Source of the DNA: CAYMPH01 sp964529415 | GTDB taxonomy: Bacteria; Spirochaetota; UBA4802; UBA5550 | DNA: 64,000 nt | Reading direction: 5' to 3' | NCBI GenBank assembly: GCA_964529415.1 | Contig: CAZGWD010000011.1 | Location: 62,001 to 126,000, forward strand | Notes under the pieces: generated by a model | Database searches by the model: none | What the model saw: only the letters and a program-made list of their open reading frames with translations | Told to the model about the DNA's origin: nothing | Shown: one piece after another, positions 15,792 through 24,834 of the stretch | Numbering within the stretch: position 1 is the stretch's first letter | How the letters are laid out: each line of letters opens with the position of its first letter | Made by a program: the position numbers and the translations under genes

Positions 15792-15809
15792 ATATTTGGC
15801 TGTATTAAA

Positions 15810-16286
15810 ATGAAAGAAAATGAACTTATGCCGGGGATGAAATCTCCGGCATTTTCCCTTCCTGACGAAAATGGCAACAGCGTGTCCATCTCCAAATTTA
15901 CAGGTAAATGGCTTGTATTGTATTTTTATCCAAAAGACGGAACCGGCGGCTGAACAACCGAAGCAGTTGATTTTACCGGTGCGGTAAAAGAATTCAAAAA
16001 GCTGAATGCAGAAATAGTTGGAGTAAGTCCTGATTCCCAGGCGAGTCATGTTAAATTTATTGCAAAAAATAATCTTGGAATAAAACTTCTCAGCGATACG
16101 GAGAAAAAGACACTTCAGGATTATGGAGTTTGGAAACTGAAGAAAATGACTGGACGGGAATATATGGGCGTTGAGCGCAGCACTTTTTTAATAAATACAA
16201 ATGGTGATATTTCATATATTTGGAGAAAGGTTACTGTAGAAGGTCATGTAAATGAAGTTCTTTCAAAATTGAAAGAACTTCAATGA
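15810..16286 (+). CDS. bcp: Bcp-type peroxiredoxin with selenocysteine (in-frame TGA)
   Basis: The 158-residue protein reads through an in-frame TGA at 15951-15953 (residue 48), giving KDGTGG-U-TTEA where Bcp peroxiredoxins have the peroxidatic Cys (TPGCTTEAC). The frame continues with normal Bcp sequence ('GVSPDSQASHVKFIAKNNLGIKLLSD', 'VERSTFLINTNGDI') to TGA at 16284. The usual resolving Cys five residues later is Val, and no other Cys is present, so it must work as a one-Sec enzyme with an external thiol. It reduces peroxides or lipid hydroperoxides. It probably shares a transcript with degV. Confidence 0.93.
15951..15989 (+). promoter_or_regulatory. Bacterial SECIS element of the peroxiredoxin gene
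   Basis: After the UGA at 15951, the stem TTTTACCG/CGGTAAAA (15971-15978 with 15982-15989) has a GTG loop centred 29 bases after the UGA's first base. A G in the apical loop at this distance fits SelB-recognised bacterial SECIS hairpins. Confidence 0.7.
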
Positions 16287-17294
16287 TTATTTTTCGCTGA
16301 TAGTTTCCTCAACCTTCATTCCAAAATGTCTTCCGCCTTTTTCCGCATATCCTAAAACTTCATCCCCAATTATAAGAGTTGCAACACTCACAGCTTCCCC
16401 GGAAGGATTTGTCAGCCTGATTGTTTCAGCATTCTGTAAAATAACAGTATGCTCATTTCCGTTTTTATCATTCGCGTAAATTACAAGCATCGGCCTTTTC
16501 TCGATTTTTGATCTGCCGACAAAAGCTGCATAAGTTTCTCCTGTTTTATTGACAACTAAAACAGGATCGCCGGTTGAAAGCTCTCCAAGATACCGTGTTT
16601 TTCCATCAGGAACCATAACATAGGCGTGAACTGCCCCTGCATTGACCCTGAATGGTCTTGGCGATACATAAGGATTTTCAATATTTTCCGCATGAACAAG
16701 AAACATTCCTGAATTGGAATTTCCAACAAGCATCCCCTCGCTGATATTAAGGTTACTGCATGTGTCCACGCATACACGGTCGCCGATTCCAATATTTTTT
16801 ATCTGGGTAATTCTAAAAATTTCAAGAACAAATTTTTCAGAATCAATCTGCTTTATATATCTCGCAACCGGAGCTATTTCAGATGGATCTTCAGTTTCAA
16901 GAATTATTCCTGAAACACCTTTTTCCATTATTTCAGCTGCAAGTTTTGCTTCTTTTATATTTTTTACAAATGTAAAAAGGCGGTCCCCTGCATTAGGTAT
17001 AAGGTTTTCAACAGGAATTATGTTCCAGTCTGTCAGTCTTACTGCAGTAATTTTTGATTTTAATGATGCAGCAGCTCTGTTCTCGTCGTTTTTATCTTTG
17101 ATGGTGATTATTTCAACATCATAGGGTATTTTCATATCAGCGCTTTTATCGTCTGATATAATCCGGATTCTGCCCAGTTCCCTGATCTTGGAAATATATT
17201 CGGAAGGGCATATTACTGCATCAACCCCGGATTCAAGTGATTCAGTAATAATTTTTTTATCCCAGGTCTTTATACTTATCCAGCACTGCTTCAT
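16287..17294 (-). CDS. 3-Dehydroquinate synthase II (archaeal-type)
   Basis: The 335-residue protein belongs to the DHQS-II family ('MKQCWISIKTWDKKIITESLESGVDAVI' at the N-terminus, 'GDRVCVDTCSNLNISEGMLVGNSNSGMFLVHAE' in the middle, 'HAYVMVPDGKTRYLGELSTGDPVLVV' later). It converts the ADH-synthase product to 3-dehydroquinate by NAD-dependent oxidative deamination and cyclisation, replacing classical AroB. It overlaps the ADH synthase gene by 4 bases. Typical of methanogens, it occurs in only some bacteria. Confidence 0.92.
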   Translation of the reverse strand: MKQCWISIKTWDKKIITESLESGVDAVICPSEYISKIRELGRIRIISDDKSADMKIPYDVEIITIKDKNDENRAAASLKSKITAVRLTDWNIIPVENLIPNAGDRLFTFVKNIKEAKLAAEIMEKGVSGIILETEDPSEIAPVARYIKQIDSEKFVLEIFRITQIKNIGIGDRVCVDTCSNLNISEGMLVGNSNSGMFLVHAENIENPYVSPRPFRVNAGAVHAYVMVPDGKTRYLGELSTGDPVLVVNKTGETYAAFVGRSKIEKRPMLVIYANDKNGNEHTVILQNAETIRLTNPSGEAVSVATLIIGDEVLGYAEKGGRHFGMKVEETISEK

Positions 17295-18055
17295 TTTGAT
17301 TTACCATGAACAATTTCAGATATTTTTTTTATAATTAAACTTGGATCATCGTGCTGGAAAATATTTCTGCCTATTGAAACTCCTGCGCCGCCTGCTTTAA
17401 TTGATCCGCTTACCATGTCGAGAATTTCCTGGTCAGTTTCCATTTTTTCACCGCCTGCAATAACAACCGGAACAGGGCATCCTGAAGTTACCTCAAAAAA
17501 AGTATCAGGTGTTCCTGTGTAATTTACTTTTACTATGTCAGCTCCGAGTTCAGCTCCGACTCTTGCTGCATGTTTAACCACCTTCACATCATATTCATTC
17601 TTGATTTTTTCGCCGCGTGTGTACATCATCGCAAGAAGAGGCATTCCCCATTCCATGCATGCATTTGAGACAAATCCTAAATTATGAAGCATGTCTGATT
17701 CGGTATTTGCTCCGATGTTTATATGAACTGAAACGCCGTCAGCTCCAAGCTTAATTGCTTCCTCAACAGAGCAAACAAGTGTTTTTGCGTTTGAATCCGG
17801 AGACAGCACAGTGCTGGCTGAAAGGTGAATTATCAGGCCTATATCGCGTCCTGAATGCCTGTGCCCACGTGAAACCAGTCCCTTGTGCATTATTATCGCA
17901 TTTGCACCGCCTTCAGAAATGCTGTCAACTGTAACAGGCATATCAATCAGCCCTTCAATTGGACCGACTGTTACTCCATGATCCATTGGAACAATTATCA
18001 TTTTTCTTGTGTTTCTGTTTAAAATTCTTTCAAGTCTAATCGTTTTACCTATCAT
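17291..18055 (-). CDS. 2-Amino-3,7-dideoxy-D-threo-hept-6-ulosonate (ADH) synthase
   Basis: The 254-residue class I aldolase-like TIM-barrel protein contains 'IIVPMDHGVTVGPIEGL' (substrate Asp-His), 'GADGVSVHINIGANTE', 'DIVKVNYTGTPDTF' with the Schiff-base lysine (VKVNYTG) and 'PVVIAGGEKMETDQEIL'. ADH synthase condenses a 6-deoxy-5-ketofructose phosphate with aspartate semialdehyde. Together with the overlapping DHQS-II gene it forms the archaeal route into aromatic amino acids. A plain class I FBP aldolase (DhnA/FbaB) is the alternative, but the partner gene argues for ADHS. Confidence 0.9.
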   Translation of the reverse strand: MIGKTIRLERILNRNTRKMIIVPMDHGVTVGPIEGLIDMPVTVDSISEGGANAIIMHKGLVSRGHRHSGRDIGLIIHLSASTVLSPDSNAKTLVCSVEEAIKLGADGVSVHINIGANTESDMLHNLGFVSNACMEWGMPLLAMMYTRGEKIKNEYDVKVVKHAARVGAELGADIVKVNYTGTPDTFFEVTSGCPVPVVIAGGEKMETDQEILDMVSGSIKAGGAGVSIGRNIFQHDDPSLIIKKISEIVHGKSK

Positions 18056-18118
18056 ATATTACCTTCTTTTTTTTATTTATTGTATTAGTAAATTCCTGGT
18101 TTTGTTTGATGCAGCAGG

Positions 18119-18874
18119 TTATTTCCAGCGCCAGTCTTCAGCTTTGGGAAACAGATTTGTTCTGAACATGAATCCTGCAGTTGCCTTGGCGTCATAAAAG
18201 AATGAGTAGGTATCAGGCGAGCGCGGCAGAAAATTCTGAAAATAAAATGTAGTTATAAATCCGAAGTTCAGATCAAAATATTTTGCTACGCGGAATTTGA
18301 AATTAAGTCCTACACCTGGTCCTGCCATGAACTGGCTGATATCTTTCAGAGCCTCTGCTGATGCGTTTCCGCCGGGATTCGGTGTAGTAATTACATACAA
18401 AAACTGCGTTAAAGTGACTCCAACAAGCATCTGCAAAGAGAAAAAAGATTTATTAAATGATCCGATGAAATAAACCGGCAGTGTTAATGAGCCAGAACGC
18501 ATCATATCCGAGCTTGTAGTTGAAAAATAATTCATTGATAGTGTTGTGTGAGATTGGGTGAAATACAAGCCTGTATGAATTCCAACTTTCGAGTTGAACA
18601 TTTTTTCAACTACAAATCCTCCGCCATAACTTATTCCTGGATCAAATTTAATCGGACCGTATAAAACAACCGGGAACTGAGTTCCAAATGTTCCAGCAAG
18701 ACCAAATGAAATATTCGGCTCTAATTCTTTTTTTTCAGGAATAAAATCATCTTTTTTTAAGTCATCGGATGCTTTTGTAAGAATTATTTTTTTATCGACA
18801 GCTTTATTCTCAGCGTTTACATGAATTATAAACGTGAAAAAAATAATTATTATAATAGCTGTTTTTCTTAACAT
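18119..18874 (-). CDS. Predicted outer-membrane beta-barrel protein
   Basis: The 251-residue protein has a signal peptide (residues 1-21, 'IIIIIFFTFIIHVNA'). Alternating polar/hydrophobic strands rich in Gly and aromatics follow ('PGISYGGGFVVEKMF', 'LNFKFRVAKYFDLNFGFITTFYF'), like eight-stranded OmpA/porin-fold barrels. The C-terminus ends in '...EDWRWK'. It lies 1 base after the bactofilin gene on the same strand, so the two may be co-expressed in envelope organisation. Specific function unknown. Confidence 0.7.
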   Translation of the reverse strand: MLRKTAIIIIIFFTFIIHVNAENKAVDKKIILTKASDDLKKDDFIPEKKELEPNISFGLAGTFGTQFPVVLYGPIKFDPGISYGGGFVVEKMFNSKVGIHTGLYFTQSHTTLSMNYFSTTSSDMMRSGSLTLPVYFIGSFNKSFFSLQMLVGVTLTQFLYVITTPNPGGNASAEALKDISQFMAGPGVGLNFKFRVAKYFDLNFGFITTFYFQNFLPRSPDTYSFFYDAKATAGFMFRTNLFPKAEDWRWK

Positions 18875-18875
18875 G

Positions 18876-19262
18876 TTATTTTGCTTTATCAGGCATTAAA
18901 CAGGTTCCATTAAAAACTGAACCGGATTCAATAAAAATATCAGGGCTTATAATATCGCCGCTGATTCTGCTTTTATTGAAAATTTCCACTTTGTGGTCCG
19001 CTTTAATTTTACCTGATACTGTTCCATTGATTGAAACCACACCGGCTTTAATTTCAGCATTAACAGCAGCTTCTCTTCCAATAATCAGGTGCCCGTCTGA
19101 TTCAATACGGCCGTCAAAATCACCTTTTATTTTAATGGAATTTTTAAATTTTAAAGTTCCGGAAAATTTAATATCATGACCTATAACTGTATGAATGTTG
19201 TTTTCGTCTTCTACAAGTTCGTTAATATCTGCCATTTCAGTCTCCGTTTGATTATTATACAC
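18876..19262 (-). CDS. Bactofilin (polymer-forming cytoskeletal protein)
   Basis: The 128-residue protein is a short bactofilin. The central right-handed beta-helix (about residues 25-115) has repeating 'IKGDFDGRIESDGHLIIGREAAVNAEIKAGVVSINGTVSGKI' turns. N- and C-terminal tails are short and disordered. Bactofilins polymerise without nucleotides into filaments that support cell shape, stalks or polar structures. The downstream barrel-protein gene starts 1 base after its stop. Confidence 0.93.
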   Translation of the reverse strand: MYNNQTETEMADINELVEDENNIHTVIGHDIKFSGTLKFKNSIKIKGDFDGRIESDGHLIIGREAAVNAEIKAGVVSINGTVSGKIKADHKVEIFNKSRISGDIISPDIFIESGSVFNGTCLMPDKAK

Positions 19263-19433
19263 CAGAAAAAAATATTGTATTAATCAATACAAGAATGTAT
19301 AATATATGTCAACTCAAGTTTTATGAATTAAATTGCAACATTTAACGTATTGAATATTTTAAACCGTTTTAATCGTCAGTAGGAAGCATATTTCTTCTAT
19401 AAAATACTATTATCAATAATTATATCAATAATT

Positions 19434-20804
19434 TCAATTAAGTTCAACAACTTCGCCGAATTTTTTTAATTCATTTTTTAATGAAGGATTGCCAACGACA
19501 ACCCTGACGAGACCATTTCCAAATAATAATTTGGATTCTTTAAGAATTTTTTCTGCATTTACTTTTTTCAGATTGTCTGTATATTTCTCAAAGTAATCTT
19601 TCGGAAGTCCTGTGTATTCAAGTTCAAGAATGTTCCCCATAATGCTCATGGTATTGTCAAATTTAAATACGAAACTGTTGGTGAGCGATTCAACAGCCCA
19701 GTTTAGCTCATCTTTTGTAACAGGCTCATTTGAAATCTTTTTAATGTTTTCATCAATAATTCGTATAACTTCCTGTGTATTTTCAGTTTTTGTCTGGGCA
19801 AATGCAAGAAACACGCCGGTTTTTTTTCTCGCCCTGATAACGGATTGAACAGAGTAGGCCATCCCTTTTTTAACTCTGATTTCGCTTACAAGCCTTGAAC
19901 TGAAAGATCCTCCGCCGAGTATATAGTTCATGATGGTTCTTTCGTAATTCCCATCGTAGGAAATAACTTCAGATAGTGTTCCCAGAGCAATTGTTGATTG
20001 AGTGAGATTTTTCTTGAAAAAGAATATTTTCCCCTGTGATTTCTTTATATTTTCGGAAATTATTTCTTTATCAATTTTATAATCAGCTTTGCCGTTTCCC
20101 GGAAGGGTGCTCAAGCCTGTTTCAAAAAGTTTTTTTACGGAATTTATATCATGAGATGAAGCAGATGCTATCAGAATATTATCAGCCTGAAAAAATTCAT
20201 TCCAGGTTTTAAGTATGGTTTCTTTTGTAATAAGTTTAATTCCTGATTCGGTCGGAGCCGCGCCGTAGGAATCGCCTCCGAAAATTATTTCACGTGTTTT
20301 TTCAAGTGCGATAAAATCAGGTTCGTCGGATTTTCTTTTTATCTCATCTGCAAGCATGTTTTTTGCAGTTGTGATTGTATCATCCGAGAAATCAGGATTT
20401 TTTAAAATATCATATATCGTGTCTACTGCAGTTGATGAGTATCTCTGAAGTATTTCAATGTTTATTGATGTTGTTTCAAATGATGAGTTGATTGATATTT
20501 TTCCGCCTAAAGATTCTATTTTTTCAAAATTTTTTTTCGTTGAGCCGATGTTCAGAATTTTAACAATAAGATCCGACATTCCTGCAGTGTCTTTTTTTTC
20601 ATTCAGCTTTCCGAAACCGATAGAAGCTGAAATTGCGAATCTCGGAAGTTCATCCCTGTAATAGAAAACCTTAATATTGTTTTTCAGATTGAAAGAATCA
20701 ACATCCGGTATTTTAAATTTGATGCTGTTTTCCTTTCCTGATCCGTAATTAAACCATGTTGTCATAATTATCAGCGCTATAATAATCTTATTTTTTTGAA
20801 TCAC
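19434..20804 (-). CDS. M16 family peptidase-like protein (non-catalytic partner)
   Basis: The 456-residue protein has a signal peptide and two M16 domains. The zinc motif HxxEH is absent in the first domain. The C-terminal domain keeps 'GGSFSSRLVSEIRVKKGMAYSV', the Arg/Tyr substrate-binding segment of the inactive beta partner. In two-gene bacterial M16 systems one subunit carries zinc and the other completes the chamber. The zinc-bearing subunit is encoded directly upstream with a 17-base overlap. Confidence 0.88.
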   Translation of the reverse strand: MIQKNKIIIALIIMTTWFNYGSGKENSIKFKIPDVDSFNLKNNIKVFYYRDELPRFAISASIGFGKLNEKKDTAGMSDLIVKILNIGSTKKNFEKIESLGGKISINSSFETTSINIEILQRYSSTAVDTIYDILKNPDFSDDTITTAKNMLADEIKRKSDEPDFIALEKTREIIFGGDSYGAAPTESGIKLITKETILKTWNEFFQADNILIASASSHDINSVKKLFETGLSTLPGNGKADYKIDKEIISENIKKSQGKIFFFKKNLTQSTIALGTLSEVISYDGNYERTIMNYILGGGSFSSRLVSEIRVKKGMAYSVQSVIRARKKTGVFLAFAQTKTENTQEVIRIIDENIKKISNEPVTKDELNWAVESLTNSFVFKFDNTMSIMGNILELEYTGLPKDYFEKYTDNLKKVNAEKILKESKLLFGNGLVRVVVGNPSLKNELKKFGEVVELN

Positions 20805-22302
20805 TTTTTACTTCCTTCCTGCTGTCGGATAAAATTCCGACAACCCTGTTTTTTTCAGTCATATATTTTGCCGACACTTTTTTAATATCATCAACGGTAA
20901 TTTCGTTCGCGGCTTTTATAAAGCTCAGGAGGTATTTCCAGTCGTGGAATATAGTCTGATAATAGCTGAGCATACGGGCAATTCCCTTGTTTGTGTCGAG
21001 GGAAAAAACAGTTTCTGATTCGATCTTGATTCTTATCTTAACTAGATCTTCGTTATTCAGATTGTTTATTATATTAGCCATTTCCTCATAGATCATTTTT
21101 TCTGCTTCTGCTGCGCTGATATGAGGGCGCGGTGATCCATATATCATGAACATGTTGTTGTATCGTACACCAGGCATTCCGTTCCAGGAGCTTATGGATG
21201 TAAATGCTTTCTTCTCAATGACAAGTGACTTATATAACGGAGATGATTTTCCGGATGAAATAATATCTGATAAAATATCAAACACATAGTCGTCTCTTGC
21301 AGGAAATGCTGGTTTGTGCCATCCCATCATGATCAGCGGGTTTGATTCGTGAAATACAGTAAATCTTCTTTCGCCGTTTTGCACAGGTTCCACTACAGGT
21401 ATTTCAGAAGGGTTCTGTTTTTTTGGAATATCTCCGAAATATTTGTTCATGATTTTTAAAGTATCATTCGTGTTCTGTCTGCCAACAATTGTTATTGTCA
21501 TTCTTTCCGGAATGTAATAGTCGTTAAAAAATTTCCTGATATCTTTAATTGAAAGATTTGGAATGTTTGAAGCCCAGCCGATTGTCGGGTGTCTGTAAGG
21601 ATGCGCTGAAAAAGCCTGAGCAAGAAACTGCTCGAATAGAACACCAGTTCCGCTTGAATCATATCTCATCAGGCGCTCTTCAACAACATTATTTCTTTCA
21701 ATATAAAATTCCCTGAGCACAGGACCCTTGAGTCTTTCTGATTCGATTTTAGCCCATAGTTCAATTTTGGATGCCGGCAGCTCAATGTAGTAGCCTGTTT
21801 CGTCTTTCGATGTTGAAGCGTTAAACCCGACGCCGCCATTTGAAGCATAAATTCTGTCATAGGGTGAAGGAACAATAAACTCATTCTGTGCTTCCTGCAT
21901 CTTTGTCAGCTCTTTTTGAAGTTTAGCAATATTCGGATTGGAAGGATTAGACAATCTCAATCTGTCAATTTTTTCACCGAGGATTTCAATCTTATCCATA
22001 ATTATTTTTTCTTTTTTAAAATCTTTTGTGCCGGTTTTTTCTGTTCCTTTAAACAGCATATGTTCAAGAAGATGCGCAGCTCCGATCGTGTTGTAGGATT
22101 CGTCAGCAGAACCGACCCTGAATGAAATTTCAAAAGCGAGAGTAGGGGATACGCCGCGGTTAAGCATGATGAGCGTAATGCCGTTTTTCAGTTTTTTGAC
22201 AGTTACGTTTTTTTCAAGATAATCTGAAGCGTCAGTAATTCCTGCTGATAAAACTGATGGTATGAGAAGAGACATTAATACGCTGTATATATACTTTAAC
22301 AT
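20788..22302 (-). CDS. M16 family zinc metallopeptidase (catalytic subunit)
   Basis: The 504-residue secreted protein contains the inverted zinc motif in 'AAHLLEHMLFKGT' (about residues 76-88), with the third ligand Glu about 75-80 residues later in the helix after 'GYYIELPASKIELW'. A signal peptide of about 20 residues is visible. An extra helical insert with 'DKIEILGEKIDRLRLSNPSN' sits after the zinc motif. It probably degrades peptides in the periplasm as a heterodimer with the protein encoded downstream. Confidence 0.9.
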   Translation of the reverse strand: MLKYIYSVLMSLLIPSVLSAGITDASDYLEKNVTVKKLKNGITLIMLNRGVSPTLAFEISFRVGSADESYNTIGAAHLLEHMLFKGTEKTGTKDFKKEKIIMDKIEILGEKIDRLRLSNPSNPNIAKLQKELTKMQEAQNEFIVPSPYDRIYASNGGVGFNASTSKDETGYYIELPASKIELWAKIESERLKGPVLREFYIERNNVVEERLMRYDSSGTGVLFEQFLAQAFSAHPYRHPTIGWASNIPNLSIKDIRKFFNDYYIPERMTITIVGRQNTNDTLKIMNKYFGDIPKKQNPSEIPVVEPVQNGERRFTVFHESNPLIMMGWHKPAFPARDDYVFDILSDIISSGKSSPLYKSLVIEKKAFTSISSWNGMPGVRYNNMFMIYGSPRPHISAAEAEKMIYEEMANIINNLNNEDLVKIRIKIESETVFSLDTNKGIARMLSYYQTIFHDWKYLLSFIKAANEITVDDIKKVSAKYMTEKNRVVGILSDSRKEVKSDSKK

Positions 22303-22322
22303 TTTTTATTCCTTTTGAATTT

Positions 22323-22688
22323 TTACTGTTTTTTTTCATTGGATTCTTTTTCACGCTGCAGGATTTCTTCAGCAAGAATTTTCAGTTTAGGGGAAACCTT
22401 GAGCGGCGGAAGTTCAACTTTCTGTTCCTGATCTTTGCCGAGAAGTTTACCGAGAGCAAAAAACATTCTATCATATATCTGGTTTACCATATTTTCACTT
22501 TTTACCATCTGATAGAATTTTAAAGCGGTTAAAGGCTGCTTTTTATCATAAAAATGATAATCTGCAACTCGGGTAAGCCCGTCTCTATAGCCTGTTTTAA
22601 TGAAAATTTCAGTTGCCTTGTCAATATTGCCGTTATTAAAAAGTTCATTTCCTGCCCGGATCAGTTCTATTCGCTGTTTATTATCCAT
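22323..22688 (-). CDS. Small TPR-like protein of unknown function
   Basis: I take Met at 22688 ('MDNKQRIELIRAGNELF') as start, giving 121 residues; the frame is open upstream to 22772 but that part reads like non-coding sequence. Two helix pairs such as 'AGNELFNNGNIDKATEIFIKTGYRDGL' resemble a TPR. The C-terminus is charged and coiled. It precedes the M16 peptidase gene by 20 bases and may be in the same operon. Function unknown. Confidence 0.6.
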   Translation of the reverse strand: MDNKQRIELIRAGNELFNNGNIDKATEIFIKTGYRDGLTRVADYHFYDKKQPLTALKFYQMVKSENMVNQIYDRMFFALGKLLGKDQEQKVELPPLKVSPKLKILAEEILQREKESNEKKQ

Positions 22689-22844
22689 GTGTTTAAAGAT
22701 ACATAATACACCTAAAATTTTCAACCATAATTTTATCAATTGATTATTGATATGAATATTTATTGGATTCAAAATAAATTCATAAAGTTTGACTTTAGCT
22801 GTTGCATATTTATTTGCTATTCACATTGTATAAGCTGTTTATCG

Positions 22845-23295
22845 AATTCTCGAGGAGAGAGGAGTATCCCGGCACTCCTCTCTCCTCGAGACTCCACTCG
22901 CCTCCGGCCGCTCATTTTGCCGCGGGGGCTATGAGGGACTTATTTTGATTTTAAATTTAATCTGTTTTAAATGGAATTTATTTTCCCTCCAGGGTAGAAA
23001 TGCTCCCTTTGTGCCGGTGGGTTGCACCGGCACGGATGAAATATTCATTATTTATAATTAATCATCTTTTGAATATGTTTTTCTATTTATTTTAAAAAAA
23101 TTTCAATACGAGCCGGTTTCTTCAAAACCGGGCGAAAGGGAGAATTTTAAGCATGGAGGGAAGGGAAATATCTTTAAATCAGTAAAAGTTTTGTTTCAGG
23201 AAAATACCATAAGGCCTGCGCCGTTGAGCAGGCGGCTTTCGGGTGGAAGTCTCGAAGGAGGGTTGCTTTTCCGCATTAAAAGCAACCCTTCTTTG
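22845..23295 (+). ncRNA. Candidate large structured RNA (about 450 nt), unrecognised
   Basis: This intergenic region is far more G+C-rich in its helices than its surroundings. A 17-bp perfect hairpin occupies 22849-22865/22874-22890. A composite long-range helix pairs TTCCCTCC (22983-22990) with GGAGGGAA (23155-23162), ATG (23000-23002) with CAT (23152-23154), and CTCCCTTT (23003-23010) with AAAGGGAG (23135-23142). Inside lie a 9-bp hairpin (23011-23033) and CCGGTTT/AAACCGG (about 23113-23131). Then GCCTGC/GCAGGC follows and a 12-bp terminator-like hairpin (23259-23289). No good ORF is present. Strand is uncertain; the last hairpin could also end the NADH dehydrogenase transcript. Confidence 0.5.
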
Positions 23296-23358
23296 AGAAT
23301 GCTGTAGCACCGCACATATGAGGTGAAAGAATAAATTTATCTAAACAAAATTGTTTAA

Positions 23359-24672
23359 TCAGCTTGTTGGCGGATTACATGAATCCCTCTTGAAACAGGT
23401 CTCAGCGCAGGGATTGCTGCAGCACGAAGGAAGTATCAGTCTTACGGACTTTTCAAAAAATATATAATCCCAGATCCAGTGAATTAAGACAAAAATTTTA
23501 TTTCTAAAACCAATCAGGTTAAGTATGTGTATTACAATCCATATAATCCAGGCACTAAAACCTTTAAATTTTTTATTTCCAATTTCGGTTACTGCTGAGT
23601 TACGACCAATTGTAACCATGGATCCTTTATCTCTGTAAACAAAATCTATCTGATTTTCACCTGAAATATCACGCAAAATATTTTTTGCAGCGTGTTTTCC
23701 CTGCTGTATCGCAACAGGTGCAATCATCGGCAGAGGAGAACCTTTAAATTCAAAATGAGTCAGGTCTCCGGTAACATACACAAATGGAAAATCCTTTATC
23801 TGTAATGATTTTTCAACGCGGATTCTCGCATTACCTGTCATGGACAATTCTGTATCTGAATCAATAGTTTCGCCTTTTACGCCTGCAGTCCAAATAACAG
23901 ATTCGCTGGGGATTGATGTACCGTCATTAAAGAATACGCCTTCTGAATTTATCTTATCTACCTTTGAATTTAAATAAACACCAACACCCATACTTGTTAA
24001 TTTATTAACAGCATATAAACTCAATTCTTCTGACAACATTGACAAGATCCTATCAGCGGAATCTATAAGCGAAACTTTAATTTCTTCGGAGCTGATAGAA
24101 GTGAAGTCTTTCTTTAAAGGTCCTTTGATCAGTTCTGATAATGCGCCGGCAAATTCAATACCTGTAGGACCTCCGCCTACAATAACAAATGATAACAGTT
24201 TCTTTCTTTGATCAGGGTCAGAGCAATATGAGGCTCTTTCAAAGCATGATAGTATATGATTTCTCAAAATAACTGCATCATCGAGGGTTTTTAATGAAAA
24301 TGCAATTTCTTTTGCACCTTCAATATTATAATATGTTGTTGTGCTTCCGGTTGCAATTATCAGATAATCAAAATTAATTATTTGATTATTGCATTCAACA
24401 TATTTATCTTTAAAATTTATCTTCCGGACTTCCGATCGTAAATAATTTATATTTTTATGATTTCTTAAAAGAGATCTGATTGGGAACGCAATCTGCTCAG
24501 GCTCAATTTCAGCTGCGCCTACCTGATATAATAAAGGCAGAAATGTATGATAATTATTTTTATCTATAATTGTAACCCGGACTGATTTTTTAAAAAAAGT
24601 TCTAACAGCCCAGAGACCTGAAAAACCAGCACCAATTATTACAACATGTTTGTCATCAGAATTAGCTTTCAT
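23359..24672 (-). CDS. Type II NADH:quinone oxidoreductase-like flavoprotein
   Basis: The 437-residue protein has an N-terminal FAD-binding 'VVIIGAGFSGLWAVRTF', 'LIIATGSTTTYY', a second Rossmann motif 'SFVIVGGGPTGIEFAGAL' for NADH, and 'VYVTGDLTHFE...PMIAPVAIQQGKHAAKNI', the typical NDH-2 signature. A C-terminal hydrophobic stretch ('AWIIWIVIHILNLIGF') would anchor it to the membrane. The tail is cysteine-rich ('SCCSNPCAETCFKRDSCNPP'), not usual for NDH-2. It oxidises NADH and passes electrons to quinone without pumping protons. Confidence 0.88.
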   Translation of the reverse strand: MKANSDDKHVVIIGAGFSGLWAVRTFFKKSVRVTIIDKNNYHTFLPLLYQVGAAEIEPEQIAFPIRSLLRNHKNINYLRSEVRKINFKDKYVECNNQIINFDYLIIATGSTTTYYNIEGAKEIAFSLKTLDDAVILRNHILSCFERASYCSDPDQRKKLLSFVIVGGGPTGIEFAGALSELIKGPLKKDFTSISSEEIKVSLIDSADRILSMLSEELSLYAVNKLTSMGVGVYLNSKVDKINSEGVFFNDGTSIPSESVIWTAGVKGETIDSDTELSMTGNARIRVEKSLQIKDFPFVYVTGDLTHFEFKGSPLPMIAPVAIQQGKHAAKNILRDISGENQIDFVYRDKGSMVTIGRNSAVTEIGNKKFKGFSAWIIWIVIHILNLIGFRNKIFVLIHWIWDYIFFEKSVRLILPSCCSNPCAETCFKRDSCNPPTS

Positions 24673-24834
24673 TGTTGGATTTCCTTTGAATTTACAGAAA
24701 AAATATTGACTATAAGTTTTTATAACGGAATTATTATGCTGGAAATCCTGTCAATAATTATACTATATATAGAATTGATAGCAAAAATTTGTTGCAACTT
24801 ATTCATAAGTTTAAGAGTTGTAACAGGAATATAC

